From JBFJVZ01 sp041623895 (GTDB lineage Bacteria > Planctomycetota > Planctomycetia > Pirellulales > Pirellulaceae): a stretch of 13,855 nucleotides of DNA. The notes under the pieces are model-generated. The model was not told where the DNA came from and made no database searches. It saw only the letters and a list, made by a program, of their open reading frames with translations. The DNA lies in assembly GCA_041623895.1 (NCBI GenBank), contig JBFJVZ010000187.1, positions 1 through 13,855 on the forward strand, in the 5' to 3' direction. Shown piece by piece: positions 1 through 5,930 of this stretch. The position numbers were made by a program, and so were the translations under genes. The stretch's first letter is position 1, and each line of letters begins with the position of its first letter.

Positions 1-52
1 CTTCGGGTTACCAGGTAAACGGCAAATACGAATCCCGCCACTAGGCGTCTTG

Positions 53-892
53 CTACTCGTTTTTCGGCAGCCATAATCTGGAATCGGATTGCTGTGTGTC
101 GGATTGATTGGTGGCGATGCGTCGCGCCTTGATCCGCACGTAGGGCGCGATGAAACAAGCGCGATCCGCGAATGATCCCGGCGCCGCGTCTTGCTTTGCA
201 TGGACAGGTTCGACTAGATCTTCGATCACAAAACCGCTACGACACATACCGCCGATGATTTGTTCCCAGCGGTGCAGGAATTCAATTGCACCGGGTTCTC
301 GTAAGCGACGGCTGTTCTTGTTCACGGTCTGCGGCGGCGGCAGAGGTGAATCTCGATAGTACCGATGTTCCATCAGGTATCGACCACCTTGATCCCGAGA
401 CATCGAAGCTTGCAGACTTGTCGGTTGCTTGTGCTGGCTAATGTACAGACCGCCAACGCGGATGATTCGAGCGACTTCGGCATATACCTTCAGCACATCC
501 GGCACATAACAACTGCTGACCGGGTGAATGACAATGTCAAACTCGCCCGGCTGGAGTGCCGACAAATCCCCCATATTCGTCTCCAGCAGTCGCAATGAAT
601 GACCGCGAGCAGCGGCGACCTGCCGATCCAGTTCAAGCATCGCGCCGCTGATATCGACAACCGTGACGTCAGCCCCGGCTGCCGCGTACAGGGAACTCTG
701 GCGGCCGCCGCCGGCGGCCAGACAGAGCACTTTTTTCCCGGCGATCGATCCTCCCAGCCAACCAGCGGCGTCGACGACGGCCAGCGGGTTGGCCAATTCA
801 TCGTCGCTTGCGGGCTGACAGAGGGGGTCGCCCGCCATCGCCATGGACTCGTAGACACCACGGTTGGTGCGGAGAATCTGTTCGTGTTTCAT
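53..892 (-). CDS. class I SAM-dependent methyltransferase
   Basis: This is a 279-residue protein with a Rossmann-type methyltransferase core. The glycine-rich SAM-binding motif I reads VLCLAAGGG at residues 55-63, and the acidic residue after strand 2 is D80 in VTVVDIS. A motif-II-like strand, FDIVIHPVSSCYV, follows at about 118-130. These features match the UbiE/Methyltransf_11-type small-molecule methyltransferases. The substrate cannot be deduced. The C-terminal third (about 165-279) contains a Pro-rich segment (SPLPPPQ) and no second catalytic domain. The ATG at 890-892 is preceded by a weak GGTGAT ribosome-binding sequence. The gene is divergent from the next one and transcribed away from the microcompartment operon, so a functional link is not implied. 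The family call is firm; the function is open. Confidence 0.85.
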   Translation of the reverse strand: MKHEQILRTNRGVYESMAMAGDPLCQPASDDELANPLAVVDAAGWLGGSIAGKKVLCLAAGGGRQSSLYAAAGADVTVVDISGAMLELDRQVAAARGHSLRLLETNMGDLSALQPGEFDIVIHPVSSCYVPDVLKVYAEVARIIRVGGLYISQHKQPTSLQASMSRDQGGRYLMEHRYYRDSPLPPPQTVNKNSRRLREPGAIEFLHRWEQIIGGMCRSGFVIEDLVEPVHAKQDAAPGSFADRACFIAPYVRIKARRIATNQSDTQQSDSRLWLPKNE

Positions 893-1171
893 GGATCACC
901 GAAAGTCGTGCCAGAGCTCTTCCACAACCAGGTTTGCGGAAAAAAACATGAAAAAACGGCGTTATTCCCCTGATTTCGCCACTTTTCTCGGCTCACCAGG
1001 GAACTTAGCACCGCCCTTGAGCATCGGAGCGGTATCGGAACCTCAACGGTTCTCGTAACAGGTTATCATGCCCGCACTGGTTGTCTGCATTTGACGGCTT
1101 TTGGGCGGTTGCCGATAGGATTCGGCCAGAGAGTTTTTAACCGCCAGGCTGGCGAAACGGTGTTTTGCGAA
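893..1171. other. divergent intergenic region, no reliable promoter found
   Basis: This 279-bp gap separates the two divergent starts at 892 and 1172. It holds an A-rich patch around 939-957 and a small inverted repeat (GAACC at 1038-1042, GGTTC at 1048-1052, 5-nt loop). A 36-codon frame opening at 948 with MKKRRYSP exists, but nothing else supports it. I could not identify a convincing -35/-10 pair for either gene. Confidence 0.4.
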
Positions 1172-2356
1172 ATGTCACTCCCCAGAGATATTCTTGATCA
1201 GCTCCTCAGTGGCTACATCGATGATGCACTGAGTGATGACGAACGCGCGCAAATTGAGCAGCTGCTGCGTGAGGACTCCGGTGCTGCGCGCGAATTACAG
1301 GATCTGCTTGGTCTGCGCGATTCGCTTCGCGAGCTTCGCCGAGAGGACCAAGAATTGACGTTGGGGCCCAATTTTGCCGATCGCGTGTTGAAAGCGACCG
1401 TCGATCAAGCCACCGCTGAAGGCTTGGGCGACGAGCACCCCGTGATGCGGCTGACAGAGCAGCCCAGTACGCGCGTTGCGCATAAAGATTTCCCGGTCTT
1501 GAAGATCGCAGGAGCGGTTGCAGCCCTGGCGGCAAGCATCATATTTGCCATCGTGATGCTGAGTCCATCCGTGGATGATCCCGAGCAAGATCTGGTTGTT
1601 CAAAAAGATCCTTCCCCGGAGGTTATCGATCCGGTCAACATTCCACCTGAAGAAGTATCTCCGGCGATCCCCGGACCCGATAAACGATTGGTTCAAGACG
1701 TGCCGCTGCCGCCCGAAGTTCCAAATTCGGTCGGAATGCCTAACGAAAACGATACGAACAGTCTTGCTGAGGTGCCACCAGGCGTTCCTGCCGATTTGGA
1801 CCTCGAAGCTATGTTAACGGGAATGGTCATGGTGATTGACGTTCGGCAGACCGAACTGGGACGTCAACGTGACACGATCAGCAAGGCGATGAACGAGGCG
1901 GGGCTCGCTACACTTGATCAGAAACGCTTGGACAAGAATGTCGTTGGTTTCGGCAAGGAGTTAGTTGACGACGATGGACGCACAGATGCAGAAGCAGACG
2001 TTTCTGTCTTGTATCTCGTCGACTCCGCCACGAACATCGACTCCTTTATCAACCTGTTGTGCGTCGATCTGGATGGGATTGAATCGATCGGGTTTGACTT
2101 TGTTATCGATGCGCCCATCGTCGGGCTCGCCGCAGAACTGAAGCGGATTGATCAATTGGAAGTCACGGAAGTCGGTCGCGGCATGACTTTGGAATTAGCA
2201 GACAATGGAAATGGAGCGTTACGGGTGATTGCCCATCAAATGGGTGACCGAAACTTTAAGCCGTTGAATCGTAATGCTGGTATCGCCGATTTGATTGGCA
2301 AGAAACGTAACGATGGAAAAAACTTTTGGACGAGCGTATTCGTCCTCGTGCGATAA
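1172..2356 (+). CDS. anti-sigma-factor-like, single-pass membrane protein
   Basis: The protein has 394 residues when started at the ATG at 1172. An in-frame TTG at 1091 would add 27 residues with no domain character. The N-terminus (about 1-60) is a charged helical domain with the pattern LLSGYIDDALSDDERAQIEQ, which resembles the cytoplasmic domain of planctomycete anti-sigma/zf-HC2-like proteins. The usual His and Cys zinc ligands are absent. One hydrophobic segment at about 109-130 (VLKIAGAVAALAASIIFAIVML) acts as the membrane anchor. It is followed by a Pro/Glu/Asp-rich linker (about 134-210) and an extracytoplasmic domain of about 180 residues that I do not recognise. No sigma-factor gene is adjacent in this window, so the anti-sigma role is an inference from the N-terminal pattern. 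The gene converges on the microcompartment operon. Confidence 0.75.
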   Translation: MSLPRDILDQLLSGYIDDALSDDERAQIEQLLREDSGAARELQDLLGLRDSLRELRREDQELTLGPNFADRVLKATVDQATAEGLGDEHPVMRLTEQPSTRVAHKDFPVLKIAGAVAALAASIIFAIVMLSPSVDDPEQDLVVQKDPSPEVIDPVNIPPEEVSPAIPGPDKRLVQDVPLPPEVPNSVGMPNENDTNSLAEVPPGVPADLDLEAMLTGMVMVIDVRQTELGRQRDTISKAMNEAGLATLDQKRLDKNVVGFGKELVDDDGRTDAEADVSVLYLVDSATNIDSFINLLCVDLDGIESIGFDFVIDAPIVGLAAELKRIDQLEVTEVGRGMTLELADNGNGALRVIAHQMGDRNFKPLNRNAGIADLIGKKRNDGKNFWTSVFVLVR

Positions 2357-2618
2357 AGCATCCCGGCGACCTTTAGTGCTTGACGCTCGTCTTCAGTTGC
2401 CACTGCTGACCAGGTCGTAACACCGCTGCGAAGCCTGGCGTTTCGCGCAATCCAGCGGCAACACGGCGATCAGGCAAAGAAAAACAGGTGCGGCCGGAGG
2501 GAGCCCACAGGAACTTTGGTGACGCAGCCGTTAAATGCAATCCCCACTGCAACCTGTGCACCCCGCCAGGACGCACCCGTTCACCCTTAGGACGCGTCAA
2601 TTAAATCGAATCCCCGCA
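2357..2618. other. intergenic region between convergent genes
   Basis: This 262-bp region carries the 3' ends of the anti-sigma-like gene and the microcompartment operon. It contains a possible stem (CCGCTG at 2423-2428 with CAGCGG at 2453-2458, inner GCGAA/TTCGC at 2428-2432 and 2442-2446) but no T-tract, so a rho-independent terminator cannot be claimed. A degenerate direct repeat is listed separately. No gene is supported here. Confidence 0.4.
2521..2615. repeat. degenerate 25-bp direct repeat, two copies
   Basis: Copies lie at 2521-2545 and 2591-2615, starts 70 bp apart. Both begin GACGC and end in TTAAAT, two variable bases, then AATCCCC. They match at 19 of 25 positions. The second copy abuts the stop codon of the LDH/MDH homologue. 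I do not know what it does. Confidence 0.4.
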
Positions 2619-3554
2619 TCAAGCCACTCGGGAGAGCACCATCTCCAGGGTTTTCTTGAGTGCCGCACCGCTGGCCCGCATTCCTTGTACTTCTTTGGGC
2701 CACAAGTCAATCTCCATCCGGTCGACGACTCCAGATCGTCCCACCACGGTGGGGACTGAAAGTGCGACATCGCGAATCCCGTAACAGCCTTTTTGCACAC
2801 TGCTGACGGGCAGCACGCAACGTCGATCCAACGCAATGGCCTCGATCACGTCACGAATTGCAATCCCCACGGCAAAGCCGGCCCCGCCCTTTCGCTTGAT
2901 CACTTCGGCCCCGCTCCCGCGGGTGCGAGTGAACAGTTGGCTAGCCAACGCCTGAGTCCAACCCGGATATTTGTCCAGCGGCAATCCAGCCACTGTTGCA
3001 CTGCTCCAAATCGGGACCATTGAATCGCCATGTTCGCCAAGAATCAGCGCGCGAGTTTGGGTGGGCGGAGCTTTCAACTGTTCGGCGATCAGTGCACAAA
3101 ACCGAATCGTATCCAGTTGCGTGCCCAGACCAATGACTTGATCAACCGGCAAGCCCAATTTGGCAGCAGCCAGGTAAGTCAAGATGTCCACGGGATTGCT
3201 GACCACCAGGACAATCGCTGTCGACTTCGGACCGGCGGCCTTGACGTCGTTGAGAATTTGCACGAACAGGTCGGTGTTACGGTTGATCAAATCCAACCGG
3301 GATTCGTCGGGTTTTCGCCGCAAGCCGGCCGTAATGCAGATCACATCGCTGTCGGCAATGTGTTCGTAGCCGCCGCCAGCGATGGTTTGGTCGGCGACGC
3401 TGGGGCCGCCATGTTGCAAGTCCAGAGCCTGGCCGACCGCCAGTTCTTGGTTGACGTCCAGCAGCGCCAATTCGCGTGCAATCCCTCCGCACTGAAGCGC
3501 GAATGCGGCACACGAACCCACCAGTCCTCCGCCGCCAATGATCGATACTTTCAT
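2619..3554 (-). CDS. lactate/malate dehydrogenase family protein of the PVM microcompartment operon
   Basis: This is a 311-residue NAD-dependent 2-hydroxyacid dehydrogenase of usual LDH/MDH length. The Rossmann motif IIGGGGLVGS spans residues 5-14, and D33 (LLDVNQ) is the NAD ribose-binding acidic residue. The catalytic set is present: R86 in the mobile loop (KPDESR), N120 (VSNPVD), R151 (LDTIR) and the proton relay H175 in GEHGDS. The specificity-loop position that is Gln in LDH and Arg in MDH is Arg here (R80), although the neighbouring ESRLDL resembles LDH. The true substrate is therefore uncertain. It is the last gene of the operon. In PVM microcompartments a homologue is thought to re-oxidise NADH made by the aldehyde dehydrogenase; that role is inference here. 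No encapsulation helix is obvious. The ATG has a GAGG ribosome-binding sequence about 10 nt upstream. Confidence 0.88.
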   Translation of the reverse strand: MKVSIIGGGGLVGSCAAFALQCGGIARELALLDVNQELAVGQALDLQHGGPSVADQTIAGGGYEHIADSDVICITAGLRRKPDESRLDLINRNTDLFVQILNDVKAAGPKSTAIVLVVSNPVDILTYLAAAKLGLPVDQVIGLGTQLDTIRFCALIAEQLKAPPTQTRALILGEHGDSMVPIWSSATVAGLPLDKYPGWTQALASQLFTRTRGSGAEVIKRKGGAGFAVGIAIRDVIEAIALDRRCVLPVSSVQKGCYGIRDVALSVPTVVGRSGVVDRMEIDLWPKEVQGMRASGAALKKTLEMVLSRVA

Positions 3555-3572
3555 GATGTTGAACCTCGTAGC

Positions 3573-3588
3573 ACGGACTTCCGTCCGT
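3573..3588. repeat. short perfect palindrome ACGGAC-ttcc-GTCCGT
   Basis: This is a 6-bp inverted repeat with a 4-base loop, in the gap between the aldolase and the LDH/MDH gene. It lies just upstream of the ribosome-binding site of the latter on the minus strand. It could be a REP-type element or an RNA stem. Confidence 0.5.
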
Positions 3589-3610
3589 TGTCAGTTGTCG
3601 TTTCCTGTCG

Positions 3611-3628
3611 GCCAGGACCCGTCCTGGC
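3611..3628. repeat. REP-like palindrome, copy 1
   Basis: The palindrome GCCAGGAC-cc-GTCCTGGC has perfect 8-bp arms. The same 18-mer recurs exactly at 4552-4569, and variants occur at 3650-3667 and 7378-7395, all in operon gaps. Its right arm (3621-3630) also pairs with 3648-3657 over 10 bp, so copies 1 and 2 could fold into one larger structure. Confidence 0.7.
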
Positions 3629-3649
3629 AATGAGATGATTCGTGGTGTT

Positions 3650-3667
3650 GCCAGGACAAGTCCTGAC
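3650..3667. repeat. REP-like palindrome, copy 2
   Basis: GCCAGGAC-aa-GTCCTGAC is the same design as the copies at 3611 and 4552, with a changed loop and one arm mismatch. It lies directly downstream of the aldolase stop codon (3675) on the transcribed minus strand. Confidence 0.6.
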
Positions 3668-3674
3668 CTGCGCT

Positions 3675-4526
3675 TCAAGCAGACTGCATTTGCCGAATGA
3701 CTTCGTCGGTGATCAGTTTCACAAGCTGGTCCTCATTAGTTGAATCGGAGCCAACGTTGGTTGTTGCTGCGGGTGGCGGTGCTGGAAACGCCCGCCGCTC
3801 GACTCCCGATTCTGCCCACGAGTCGCGGAAAATATCGTTGGCACAGATGTCACAGTTTTGATAGGCCTCCGTATTCCGCGGATCGCTGTATCCCCATTGG
3901 TCTTTCAAGTCCAACAGTTCCTGCGACTTTTGTTGGCTCAAGAACGCCACATGTCCAAGTTGTTTTGCCAACATCAGCATTCGACAATACGAATCCAGAA
4001 TTTCGGTCCACCAATAAGCCTGCTCGACATTTTCGCCATAACTGACCGTGCCGTGATTGGCCAAGATAATGACATTGGTCCGTTCCACGAAAGGAATGAT
4101 CGTGTCTGCGAATTCCTGTCCACCGGGCGTTTCATACTTTGTGATCGGCACGTCGCCCAGAAAGACTTCGACTTCGGGCAGAATGCACTGGGGAATCGGC
4201 TCACGAGCGATGGCAAACGCTGTCGCATGAGGCGGATGGCAGTGAACAACGCTGCGGATGTCTTCTCGTTGCCGATAGATTTCCAAGTGCAACAACGCTT
4301 CGCTTGATCGCTTTTTTCGACCCGCGATCTGCTTGCCCGTCATGTCGATCAGGGCGATATCGTCCGGCTTCAGAAATCCTTTGCATTGCAACGTGGGTGT
4401 GCACAGGACTTCGTTGTCGCTGACGCGAACGGTGATATTTCCATCATTTGCGGCTGCGAACTGCCGGTTATAGATGCGGCGACCGATGTCGCACATGTCT
4501 TGCTTGATTTTGTGGATGTTTTGCAT
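3675..4526 (-). CDS. pvmN: class II aldolase (fuculose/rhamnulose-phosphate type) with C-terminal encapsulation helix
   Basis: This 283-residue aldolase is expected to cleave L-fuculose-1-phosphate or L-rhamnulose-1-phosphate to DHAP and L-lactaldehyde inside the microcompartment. The FucA/AraD core spans about 1-190. It has the phosphate-binding GN in ANDGNITVR (G29, N30), the catalytic acid E76 in RSSE, and the zinc ligands H95 and H97 (VHCHPPH) and H158 (ANHGT). The protein exceeds the roughly 215 residues usual for FucA. The extra part contains a CxxC pair (C225, C228), a Pro/Ala/Thr-rich linker (about 244-264) and a terminal amphipathic helix, EDQLVKLITDEVIRQMQSA. That helix has the form of an encapsulation peptide. 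The gene name follows the Planctomyces limnophilus PVM locus as I recall it. An AGAGAG ribosome-binding sequence precedes the ATG at 4524-4526. The stretches on both sides carry palindromic repeats, unlike the tight spacing elsewhere in the operon. Confidence 0.93.
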   Translation of the reverse strand: MQNIHKIKQDMCDIGRRIYNRQFAAANDGNITVRVSDNEVLCTPTLQCKGFLKPDDIALIDMTGKQIAGRKKRSSEALLHLEIYRQREDIRSVVHCHPPHATAFAIAREPIPQCILPEVEVFLGDVPITKYETPGGQEFADTIIPFVERTNVIILANHGTVSYGENVEQAYWWTEILDSYCRMLMLAKQLGHVAFLSQQKSQELLDLKDQWGYSDPRNTEAYQNCDICANDIFRDSWAESGVERRAFPAPPPAATTNVGSDSTNEDQLVKLITDEVIRQMQSA

Positions 4527-4551
4527 AACCGTTTCTGCTCTCTACGAGTAG

Positions 4552-4569
4552 GCCAGGACCCGTCCTGGC
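4552..4569. repeat. REP-like palindrome, copy 3
   Basis: This is an exact repeat of the 18-mer at 3611-3628 (GCCAGGAC-cc-GTCCTGGC), with the next bases on the right also shared (AA). It lies in the gap between BMC-P 3 and the aldolase, next to the MITE-like element. Confidence 0.7.
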
Positions 4570-4611
4570 AACATGAATTGTTGTGTCATGGAGCAACGTC
4601 CATTCGACGTG

Positions 4612-4737
4612 CTAGGCTTTGTCTTAAAAGTCGTAGCCGGAGTCGCCAGACTTCGGTCCGCGTCTTGGAAAACCTGAATTCTGGCGAATCCAGCTACGTG
4701 TTCGCGATTATTTTTTGAGTTTTGAGACAAAGCCTAG
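4612..4737. mobile_element. MITE-like 126-bp nested palindrome with 18-bp terminal inverted repeats
   Basis: The left terminus CTAGGCTTTGTCTTAAAA (4612-4629) and right terminus TTTTGAGACAAAGCCTAG (4720-4737) are inverted repeats matching at 17 of 18 positions. Inside is a second inverted repeat: 4632-4656 pairs with 4674-4698 at 21 of 25 positions around a 17-base loop. Its conserved blocks are CGTAGC/GCTACG and CGCCAG/CTGGCG. No transposase is encoded. The right terminus contains the TAG stop (4734-4736) of the BMC-P gene. I saw no clear target-site duplication. It could be a non-autonomous mobile element, a large REP/BIME-type repeat, or an RNA-processing structure in the operon transcript. 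Confidence 0.65.
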
Positions 4738-5018
4738 TTCTCCAGATTGACTTCGTCTAATAAGGCCACGATCGACGCGTCCAGTGGTTTCATCTCGGGT
4801 CGAAATGGTTGAGCCGATTCGGGGCCCTCGGCCACGGCAACCAGATCGCCAATTCCAGTGCTGCACAAGTCCCAAGCGACGACGGTTTCGCCACCGAGTG
4901 GTTGATCGTCGATCCGCTTGATGTCGTCCAAAATCTCGATGGCGCGCAACTGGGCGTTGGCCATCGCCGGGTGAGCGCGGGACAAGGTGACCGTTCCAAT
5001 CGTGCGTGCAAGTTTCAT
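4734..5018 (-). CDS. BMC-P shell pentamer 3 (EutN/CcmL family)
   Basis: This 94-residue shell vertex protein has an N-terminal strand MKLARTIGTVTLSRAHP typical of the EutN/CcmL barrel. It is followed by VVAWDLCSTGIGDLVAVAEGPES, the family's characteristic central hairpin, and ends in a short hydrophobic strand (SIVALLDEV). Five copies should cap each vertex of the microcompartment. It is one of three divergent BMC-P proteins in the operon. The ATG at 5016-5018 is 4 nt after the stop of the upstream gene, suggesting translational coupling. Its TAG stop lies inside the terminal inverted repeat of the palindromic element at 4612-4737, so the last codon or two may have been set by that insertion. 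Confidence 0.92.
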   Translation of the reverse strand: MKLARTIGTVTLSRAHPAMANAQLRAIEILDDIKRIDDQPLGGETVVAWDLCSTGIGDLVAVAEGPESAQPFRPEMKPLDASIVALLDEVNLEN

Positions 5019-5022
5019 ATCA

Positions 5023-5649
5023 TTATCCGAGTTGTGCGATTCGCGCCGCCACGTTGACGGCTTGAATCAAGTTCATGCGTCCCATGTCCAGCACCCAGAC
5101 TTCCGGTTCCAGCTCGCGATGGAATCGGTCCACGTCGGTAATCGTCGCGACCATCGCAGCCCGACAGCGGCGAGTTGACATGCAGTGATGCAACTCCGCG
5201 GCCGGTGTGTCCGTAAGCACAATCTGCGAAGGCAGCGTGGCAATGCCGCGGAGAGCCAACTGCCTGACAAGCGATTCCGCCCGTTCGGGCTTGCTGGGGT
5301 CGATGATCTGTTGGCCATGGTTGTTGCTGGTCGGTTGTTGGGGCCGTTGCTCAGGCGGCACGGCGGTGGTCTTGGTGATTTCGATTCCACGCTCTCGCGC
5401 TGCGTCATAGGCTGCGGGCGTAACAACCGTTCTGGGCGTGACGAAGATCTGTGACGGTGTTCCCTTGATACTGGCGATCGTTTGCGAAGTGACAACTTTG
5501 ACGGCGATCGATGCGGCCGTCGCGTTTGTTTGGGTATCGATGCGGCTGATGTCTAACTGTTGCAACCGCGCGATGACTGTGCGAACGATCTGCTGAACAA
5601 AAGCCGGATCGATTGCAGGAGTGGACGAATGGTTGGCATTGTGTGACAT
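5023..5649 (-). CDS. uncharacterised microcompartment-associated protein with encapsulation-like helix
   Basis: This 208-residue protein is read from the ATG at 5647-5649. An in-frame TTG at 5679 would overlap the upstream gene. The chosen start lies 13 nt after the BMC-P 2 stop. Four parts are visible. An N-terminal amphipathic helix, DPAFVQQIVRTVIARLQQL (14-32), looks like an encapsulation peptide. A conserved-looking module GTPSQIFVTP...TPAAYDAARERGIEI lies at about 63-91. A Pro/Gln/Asn-rich linker covers about 95-120. A mixed alpha/beta domain covers about 123-207 and includes RCRAAMVATITDVDRFHREL and VWVLDMGRMN. The last part faintly recalls the RpiB/LacB sugar-phosphate-isomerase fold, but catalytic residues cannot be assigned. 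Its place between two BMC-P genes argues for an internal or shell-bound role. No function is assigned. Confidence 0.75.
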   Translation of the reverse strand: MSHNANHSSTPAIDPAFVQQIVRTVIARLQQLDISRIDTQTNATAASIAVKVVTSQTIASIKGTPSQIFVTPRTVVTPAAYDAARERGIEITKTTAVPPEQRPQQPTSNNHGQQIIDPSKPERAESLVRQLALRGIATLPSQIVLTDTPAAELHHCMSTRRCRAAMVATITDVDRFHRELEPEVWVLDMGRMNLIQAVNVAARIAQLG

Positions 5650-5662
5650 CAAGTTGTTTTGT

Positions 5663-5917
5663 TTAATCGACGATCCCAATCACGCTCCAGCGTGCGGGCG
5701 TATTGGCATGATTGGTTACGGTGCGCGCGTAAACTCCATCGCTTGTCAGTATCACGCGGTCGCCGCGTCGTGAACCGAGCCCACAAACCGCCACCAGCGG
5801 TGGACCGTCAGCCGCATCGTCCATGCCGACTGGCTGGACAATCACCAATCGCTGGCCATCGAAGCTTTCGTGCTTGACGGTTGCGTTTGCCGATCCGAGG
5901 ACAAGTGCTGGTTGCAT
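5663..5917 (-). CDS. BMC-P shell pentamer 2 (EutN/CcmL family)
   Basis: This 84-residue protein is read from the ATG at 5915-5917 (MQPALVLGSANATVKHESF). A longer in-frame reading from 5953 would overlap the aldehyde dehydrogenase and adds residues unlike the family. The pattern G-x-A/V-x-A-T-V-K near the N-terminus, QRLVIVQPV in the second strand and the VILTSDGVYAR strand are typical of EutN/CcmL vertex proteins. A DDAADGPP insertion precedes VAVCGLGSRRGDR. The C-terminus WSVIGIVD matches the usual last strand. It sits 13 nt after the aldehyde dehydrogenase stop. It should be a vertex pentamer with a sequence clearly different from the other two in this operon. Confidence 0.9.
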   Translation of the reverse strand: MQPALVLGSANATVKHESFDGQRLVIVQPVGMDDAADGPPLVAVCGLGSRRGDRVILTSDGVYARTVTNHANTPARWSVIGIVD

Positions 5918-5930
5918 ATTGTTGTTGCTT

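Noticed and set aside
948..1058. 36-codon small frame starting MKKRRYSP
   Set aside because: There is a purine run before the ATG but no family resemblance, no hydrophobic or repeat pattern, and no context; too weak to call a gene.
2423..2458. Rho-independent terminator between convergent genes
   Set aside because: A stem can be drawn but there is no T-tract on either side and the pairing is interrupted.
3030..3638. 202-codon plus-strand frame opposite the LDH/MDH gene
   Set aside because: It lies almost wholly antisense to a gene with complete catalytic motifs and runs into the repeat region; it is a codon-bias shadow.
3573..4570. CRISPR-like array from the repeated palindromes
   Set aside because: Repeats are few, irregularly spaced, separated by genes and individually palindromic, with no cas genes.
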